DNA of 9,991 nucleotides from an uncultured Lachnospiraceae bacterium (GTDB lineage Bacteria > Bacillota_A > Clostridia > Lachnospirales > Lachnospiraceae): NCBI GenBank assembly GCA_947178085.1, contig CAMWWS010000074.1, positions 1 through 9,991 of the forward strand, given 5' to 3'. Positions 6,086-9,991 of the stretch are shown piece after piece. Positions within the stretch are counted from its first letter, which is position 1, and every line of letters begins with the position of its first letter. A program made the translations under genes and the position numbers. The notes under the pieces were generated by a model, which saw nothing but the letters and a program-made list of their open reading frames with translations, did no database searches and had not been told where the DNA came from.

Positions 6086-6307
6086 TTATCTTTCGTTGTC
6101 AGGTTTTCCCGCATTCATATCCGTATACATGTCTAACAGTCCGACTGTTTCCGCGGCTGGTCTGCCATACATATTGCAGCACTGCTTTGAAACCGTTTTA
6201 GCCTGCTTAGCCTTTTCATCCATAAGCACGCTCATCCGATACACTCCCTGTACCGATTCCGAATCCAGATGATTCATAATTTCCGCAATCATTTCTTCTT
6301 CATTCAT
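6086..6307 (-). CDS. Small unknown protein coupled to the aldolase
   Basis: Protein of 73 residues, not recognised. It reads as two or three short helices: MNEEEMIAEIMNHL, a middle helix about 20-42, then a CC pair (43-44) and the segment NMYGRPAAETVGLLDMYTDM. There is no membrane span or signal peptide. Its ATG overlaps the end of the aldolase gene by 8 nt, and its GGAGG RBS (6319-6323, 11 nt from the ATG) lies within the aldolase coding region, which points to translational coupling and joint expression with the MtnA/aldolase pair. A role tied to that pathway is possible but unproven. The long SD gap leaves some doubt about the exact start. Confidence 0.7.
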   Translation of the reverse strand: MNEEEMIAEIMNHLDSESVQGVYRMSVLMDEKAKQAKTVSKQCCNMYGRPAAETVGLLDMYTDMNAGKPDNER

Positions 6308-6998
6308 GGTTCTTTATACCTCCTGATTTTCTCGGAACGCCGCCCTGCTTCACGCCGAATTTCCCACGCATGGCAAGCAGCGCATCTATCTGTTCATCAG
6401 AGAGCACATTCTGCTTTTCTAATATTTTTTCAGTAATCATTAATATATTGGCATAATATTCCATCGATTCAAGTCTGTAATAAGCGGCATATGCATCATC
6501 CGCCCAGGTGACCGCCCCATGATTTGCGAGCAGAATGCCGTTATGGGTATGGCAATACGGCGCTATTACTTCAGGCACCTCCTTGGAACCAAGCTCCGCA
6601 TAGGGTGCAATCGGCACATCGCCAAGCGTAATCACCGCTTCCGCCAGCACAGGGGCATCCAATGGTATTCCTGCTATAGCGAAACAAGTACATATCGGCG
6701 GATGGGCATGACAGACTGCGCGAATCTCCGGATTCTCCCTATATGCCCTGAGGTGCATTTTTAACTCCGAAGACGGTCTGTATGTCCCCTCTATGACATT
6801 ACCGTCCAAATCAACTTTTACCAGCATCTTTTTCTTCATAAAACCTTTAGAAACGCCTGTAGGAGTTGCCCATACCTCGTTTTCGCCTGTTTTAATGGAA
6901 ATATTCCCATCATTGGCTGCAACGAAGTTCCTAACATACATACGCTGCCCGATGTCGATAATTGCTTTTTTCGCTTGTTTTTCTGACATATATTCCAT
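6300..6998 (-). CDS. Class II aldolase, DHAP-shunt type
   Basis: Zinc-dependent class II aldolase/adducin-fold protein, 232 residues, close to L-fuculose-phosphate aldolase in length. Visible motifs: G31-N32-x-S34 and TPTGVSKG (45-52) for phosphate binding, PSSE with acid/base Glu78, zinc ligands His97 and His99 (CHAHP) and His160 (ANHG). All four catalytic and metal residues keep the spacing of FucA (Glu73, His92, His94, His155). With mtnA just upstream (24-nt gap), the likely reaction is cleavage of 5-deoxyribulose 1-phosphate or 5-methylthioribulose 1-phosphate to DHAP plus acetaldehyde or methylthioacetaldehyde, as for Ald2/DrdA in the DHAP shunt. The related dehydratase MtnB is the main alternative, but no MtnW/X/C/D genes are present to use its product. 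Start note: GGAGG is 13 nt from this ATG, rather far, and no nearer in-frame start exists. Confidence 0.92.
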   Translation of the reverse strand: MEYMSEKQAKKAIIDIGQRMYVRNFVAANDGNISIKTGENEVWATPTGVSKGFMKKKMLVKVDLDGNVIEGTYRPSSELKMHLRAYRENPEIRAVCHAHPPICTCFAIAGIPLDAPVLAEAVITLGDVPIAPYAELGSKEVPEVIAPYCHTHNGILLANHGAVTWADDAYAAYYRLESMEYYANILMITEKILEKQNVLSDEQIDALLAMRGKFGVKQGGVPRKSGGIKNHE

Positions 6999-7011
6999 AC
7001 TGTTTATCTTG

Positions 7012-7016
7012 CCTCC
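7012..7016 (-). promoter_or_regulatory. RBS of the aldolase with long spacing
   Basis: Minus-strand GGAGG lies 13 nt before the ATG at 6998, beyond the usual 5-9 nt. The codons between them include no ATG, GTG or TTG in frame, so the start is kept. Confidence 0.5.
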
Positions 7017-7022
7017 GATTTA

Positions 7023-8120
7023 TTACTGTCCGCTTATTTCTGCATTTTTACTTTCTTTTATCTTAAAAATCTCCTTAAGCGATTCCGTATAAGGCTCTCT
7101 TGCAATTCCGTATTCCGTGACTATGCCGGTAATCAGATCATGGTCTGTAATATCAAAAGCGGGATTAAAAACTTTGACACCCTCCGGCGCCATGCGCTCC
7201 TTATACCACATTTCCGTCACTTCATGTTCAGGCCTTTGTTCAATCTTAATATCAGCTCCACTCGGAGTCGCCATATCAATCGTCGAAGTCGGCGCACAGA
7301 TATATACCGGTATGTTATAGCGTTTTGCCACAGTCGCTACAACAGATGTACCGATCTTATTCGCGGTATCTCCATTGGCAGCTACCCTGTCACAGCCAAC
7401 AAAAACGGCGTTCACCCATCCGTTGCGCATGACAGTAGCCGACATATTATCACAAATCAGCGTTACGTCCACCCCTGATGAAAAGAGCTCATATGCAGTA
7501 AGCCTTGCTCCCTGCAGAAGCGGTCGTGTTTCATCTGCAAAAACATGAAAGTTATAACCTCTTTCCTGTCCTAAGTAAATCGGTGCAGTAGCAGTACCAT
7601 ATTTGCAGGTTGCAAGCTGCCCGGCATTACAGTGTGTCAGAATGCCGTCTCCCGGCTTTACCAGGCTCAGTCCGTATTCACCTATTGCCCTGCACACTCG
7701 AACGTCTTCTTCTTTGATAGAAACTGCTTCCCGCTTTAACAGTTCCTTGATTTCTGCTATCGGCTTTTCCCTATTGTTCAGGCAGACTTTATCCATACGG
7801 TTTAACGCCCATGCTAAGTTGACCGCAGTTGGTCTTGATGAATTAAGGTATTCTTTCTGCCTGCTGAATTCCTGATAAAATGTATCAAAATCCTCTGACT
7901 TAATGCTCTTTGCCAGCAGATAAATGCCAAATGCCGCCGCCACGCCGATTGCCGGAGCGCCGCGCACTTTTAATAAATATATGGCATCCCAGATTTCTTC
8001 TCCTGTTTTTAAACTTATTATCTGTGTCGTTCCCGGCAGCTTCGTCTGGTCAATAATGACAAGTGCGCCATTTTCATCATCCAGTTCCACTGTCTCATAG
8101 TCCATTATATTTTTTTCCAT
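7023..8120 (-). CDS. mtnA: Methylthioribose-1-phosphate isomerase (or 5-deoxyribose-1-P isomerase)
   Basis: Cytoplasmic aldose-ketose isomerase of the eIF2B-like family, 365 residues, near the usual MtnA length. It converts 5-methylthioribose 1-phosphate to the ribulose form; the paralogue DrdI does the same with 5-deoxyribose 1-phosphate. Signature motifs: [13 protein letters not shown] (51-63) for substrate phosphate, [10 protein letters not shown] with catalytic Cys164, [17 protein letters not shown] (196-212), and [17 protein letters not shown] with catalytic Asp244. Cys164 and Asp244 correspond to Cys160 and Asp240 of the B. subtilis enzyme. It starts 31 nt after an ABC permease gene and is followed after 24 nt by a class II aldolase, the pair that defines the DHAP shunt. 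No kinase (MtnK/DrdK) or phosphorylase is in the window. AAAGGGG sits 12 nt before the ATG, a modest RBS. Family is certain; which of the two substrates is preferred cannot be read here. Confidence 0.96.
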   Translation of the reverse strand: MEKNIMDYETVELDDENGALVIIDQTKLPGTTQIISLKTGEEIWDAIYLLKVRGAPAIGVAAAFGIYLLAKSIKSEDFDTFYQEFSRQKEYLNSSRPTAVNLAWALNRMDKVCLNNREKPIAEIKELLKREAVSIKEEDVRVCRAIGEYGLSLVKPGDGILTHCNAGQLATCKYGTATAPIYLGQERGYNFHVFADETRPLLQGARLTAYELFSSGVDVTLICDNMSATVMRNGWVNAVFVGCDRVAANGDTANKIGTSVVATVAKRYNIPVYICAPTSTIDMATPSGADIKIEQRPEHEVTEMWYKERMAPEGVKVFNPAFDITDHDLITGIVTEYGIAREPYTESLKEIFKIKESKNAEISGQ

Positions 8121-8151
8121 TGTGACTTTATGCCCCTTTCATTTAAAATAC

Positions 8152-9315
8152 TCACAGCAAATAATATGTTGCCGGAAAAAGTTTCTCTAAAATGCGGAAC
8201 ACCGGAATATACACCGCAAGCCGTATCCAGACAGGGCAACAGATAATACAGCCAAGCGTCAGAATCGGAATCGCCGCCGCTATCGTCTCCTGTTTCCTTA
8301 AAGCCAATCTGAGTATACTGCAATATACCACAATCAGGAATTGATAAATCAGAAGCCTGAACGCTTCCCCGGCCAATCCTCCAAGTTCTGTTATCTGATT
8401 CGTACAAATCAGGACTGCAAAAGACACGAGAGAGGTATAAATCGCAGGAATCCAGATATTCGCCATAGTAGTTATATAATCAGGTACAATTCGCAGGAAA
8501 CGTTTCTCCTGCCGGTCTTTCCAATCTATCAACAGTCCGCACATACCGCTTAAAAATATACAGACCGCCAGAATACCGCGGATGTTGAATATAGTTTTCA
8601 TATTCTGCTGTTCATCATTTATACTCACGGAATCATTGACATCGTTTCCGATAGGATAATTATCGCTATAACTGCTATCGCTTTTATATTTACTGATATA
8701 GCTGTCCCCATTGTATACTAAACCAAAAGTACTTCCATCCGAAAGATGCGTCTCATATGCGTTTTTTGCAAATGCTATTATCTCTTCTCTTTCACTTTCA
8801 CTTCTCTGTGGCACACTAAAATCAGGTATATCTTTGATATAGTTTACATAACTTTCTTCCGAATACCGCGTAAACACTGCGGCTGCTATACGCTCTTTAG
8901 CTATCTGCGTCACAACGGAAGCTGAGTCGGCATATAAAATAATCGAGTCCTGCCATGTTTCCTCGCTTATCCTGTCCTGCAAATCCTGTGGCAGAATGAA
9001 ACCGCAGTCAATCTCGCCTCTTTCTACAGCCTGCATGAGCATCTCTTTATTTTCATAAACCTGAAATGACAGAATACCCTCTTGCTCATGCAATAATGAT
9101 ATTAAGCTCTGATTCCATTCCTCACTAGTCTTGGATAGCTTCTGTCCTTCCTCCATTTCTATCATGACACCTACCGCAGATTCCACATGTTCTCCCTGTT
9201 CCAACCCGGAAACTGCTATTGCAAGAATGAACAGTCCTATCAGCATAACCACAAAGGCAGGTATCTTAATCATCCTTTTCATTAATAATAAAAACCATAT
9301 CAAATATTTCTTCAT
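8152..9315 (-). CDS. ABC-2 type permease, C-terminally short
   Basis: Membrane subunit of an ABC exporter, 387 residues, with the layout of the ABC2_membrane_3 family. TM1 (about 19-38) is followed by a large extracytoplasmic domain (39-240) with a Ser/Asp/Tyr-rich stretch near 205-230. A TM cluster follows at about 242-264, 285-305, 318-339 and 345-360. It ends at LFPATYYLL, where its upstream paralogue has ILPTTYLIEA and then one more membrane helix and basic tail (about 45 residues). The last helix thus seems missing, and mtnA begins 31 nt later. The start is firm: GGAGGGG lies 6 nt upstream, and the ATG overlaps the previous gene's TGA (ATGA). It probably pairs with that permease as a heterodimer served by an ATPase encoded outside the window. 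Substrate unknown; hydrophobic compounds or peptides are usual for the family. Confidence 0.88.
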   Translation of the reverse strand: MKKYLIWFLLLMKRMIKIPAFVVMLIGLFILAIAVSGLEQGEHVESAVGVMIEMEEGQKLSKTSEEWNQSLISLLHEQEGILSFQVYENKEMLMQAVERGEIDCGFILPQDLQDRISEETWQDSIILYADSASVVTQIAKERIAAAVFTRYSEESYVNYIKDIPDFSVPQRSESEREEIIAFAKNAYETHLSDGSTFGLVYNGDSYISKYKSDSSYSDNYPIGNDVNDSVSINDEQQNMKTIFNIRGILAVCIFLSGMCGLLIDWKDRQEKRFLRIVPDYITTMANIWIPAIYTSLVSFAVLICTNQITELGGLAGEAFRLLIYQFLIVVYCSILRLALRKQETIAAAIPILTLGCIICCPVWIRLAVYIPVFRILEKLFPATYYLL

Positions 9316-9991
9316 GCACTGCCCCTCCTTCGGATTCCGTAAGAGGCTGCTCCAAAAACAAAAGTATACAGTATCAGGATTCCTATCGTCTTTCCTTTAA
9401 CTCCTCCCAGATACATACTGCCCACCGCTTCAATAAGATAGGTTGTAGGCAGAATTTTCCCTATACTCTGCACTGCCTTCGGAAGAAATGCAGACGGCAT
9501 AATCCCACCCGAAAAATATATCATAAGCGTAGAAATAAAAAACAAAATCAAGATTGCTGTGCTTCCACTGTTGGCTATCTGAAATATCATGAAAATAAAA
9601 GTCGCAATACATATTAAGATGATAACAGCCGTTCCCATCTGTCTTAATCCAATTTCCGGCAGCCATGCGGAATATCCAAGCATGCTCATAATTCCCTTGA
9701 TTAGAAATAAGAAAAATAAACTGCTCAGAGTCATACTGCATAATCCGCAAAGCCACTTACCGAAACATTGACGTCCGATACCTATTTCACTCCGCTTAAG
9801 CTGGCGGCGCAATGCGTCAGGATAAGGCTGCATCATAGGATAACACGCCATACCGATCAGCAGTAAGAAGAAAATCGAACCCGATGCAATTCCATATTGG
9901 AGAAAAGTCAGACTACCGGTCGCAGATATATGCTGAGACTTAAAAAGCGCCAGCCTATCCAATGCAAAAGCCAGATTAAACATATCTATGT
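9312..9991 (-). CDS. ABC-2 type permease, C-terminal part (cut by window edge)
   Basis: The visible 226 codons encode the C-terminal half of an ABC-2 exporter permease. Membrane segments lie at about 33-48, 78-98, 116-136, 141-160 and 197-216, counted from the methionine at 9983. Between the fourth and fifth is the family's typical SGGIMPSAFLPKAVQSIGKILPTTYLIEA segment, and the protein ends in a short basic tail (GIRRRGSA). The frame stays open to the window edge beyond that methionine. The N-terminal helix and extracytoplasmic domain expected of this family are absent, so the true start is almost surely outside. The TGA overlaps the next permease's ATG by 4 nt, so both are made together, most likely as two halves of one transporter. 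Confidence 0.88.
   Translation of the reverse strand, partial: IDMFNLAFALDRLALFKSQHISATGSLTFLQYGIASGSIFFLLLIGMACYPMMQPYPDALRRQLKRSEIGIGRQCFGKWLCGLCSMTLSSLFFLFLIKGIMSMLGYSAWLPEIGLRQMGTAVIILICIATFIFMIFQIANSGSTAILILFFISTLMIYFSGGIMPSAFLPKAVQSIGKILPTTYLIEAVGSMYLGGVKGKTIGILILYTFVFGAASYGIRRRGSA
9322..9328 (-). promoter_or_regulatory. RBS of the 387-residue permease
   Basis: Minus-strand GGAGGGG, 6 nt before the ATG at 9315, lies inside the 3' end of the upstream permease gene. This fits a translationally coupled gene pair. Confidence 0.7.

Noticed and set aside
6300..6998. Naming the aldolase as MtnB (methylthioribulose-1-phosphate dehydratase)
   Set aside because: PSSE followed by CHAHP and ANHG with FucA spacing fits a true aldolase, and the downstream genes of the classical salvage route are not here. 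It is kept as an alternative only.
8105..8407. Minus-strand frame overlapping the end of the short ABC permease, as a possible frameshifted C-terminus
   Set aside because: Its translation (for example GDDSGGDSDSDAWLYYL) shows no membrane helix or family motif, so it does not restore the missing last helix by frameshift.

Overview
The window looks like chromosomal DNA of a low- to mid-GC, Gram-positive anaerobe, most likely Clostridia and probably Lachnospiraceae. This rests on strong GGAGG-type ribosome binding sites, AT-rich spacers, SARP-type winged-helix regulators of the kind common in that family, and the coupling of mtnA to a class II aldolase. The species cannot be named from the sequence.

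Layout. Positions 1-118 hold no gene I can support. A minus-strand gene (119-772) encodes a small regulator: a HisKA-like dimerisation segment that lacks the phospho-acceptor histidine, joined to a SARP-type winged helix. A 247-bp AT-rich divergent spacer separates it from a large plus-strand gene (1020-4529). That gene encodes a 1169-residue multidomain protein with this order: unknown N-terminal domain, acidic linker, zinc ribbon, an unbroken 265-residue helix built of 53 pentapeptide units, six roughly 52-residue helical repeats, a PH-like domain and a second zinc ribbon. It converges on a two-gene minus-strand operon: a 319-residue zinc-ribbon membrane protein (5000-5959), then a 142-residue protein (4555-4983). 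A perfect 19-bp inverted repeat at 4536-4579 can terminate both directions and overlaps the end of the 142-residue gene.

The right half (6086-9991) is one minus-strand gene run. In transcription order it holds the C-terminal part of an ABC-2 permease cut by the window edge, a second ABC-2 permease that appears to lack its last membrane helix, mtnA, a class II aldolase, and a 73-residue unknown protein. MtnA plus the aldolase match the core of the DHAP shunt (5'-deoxyadenosine and methylthioadenosine salvage to DHAP plus an aldehyde). The pathway kinase or phosphorylase and the transporter ATPase are not in the window.

The most novel material is the left-hand group: the pseudo-HisKA/SARP regulator, the giant zinc-ribbon/pentad-helix/helical-repeat/PH protein and the convergent zinc-ribbon membrane protein. 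They could form a membrane-associated sensing or scaffolding module, but that link is inferred only from gene position and shared zinc ribbons.
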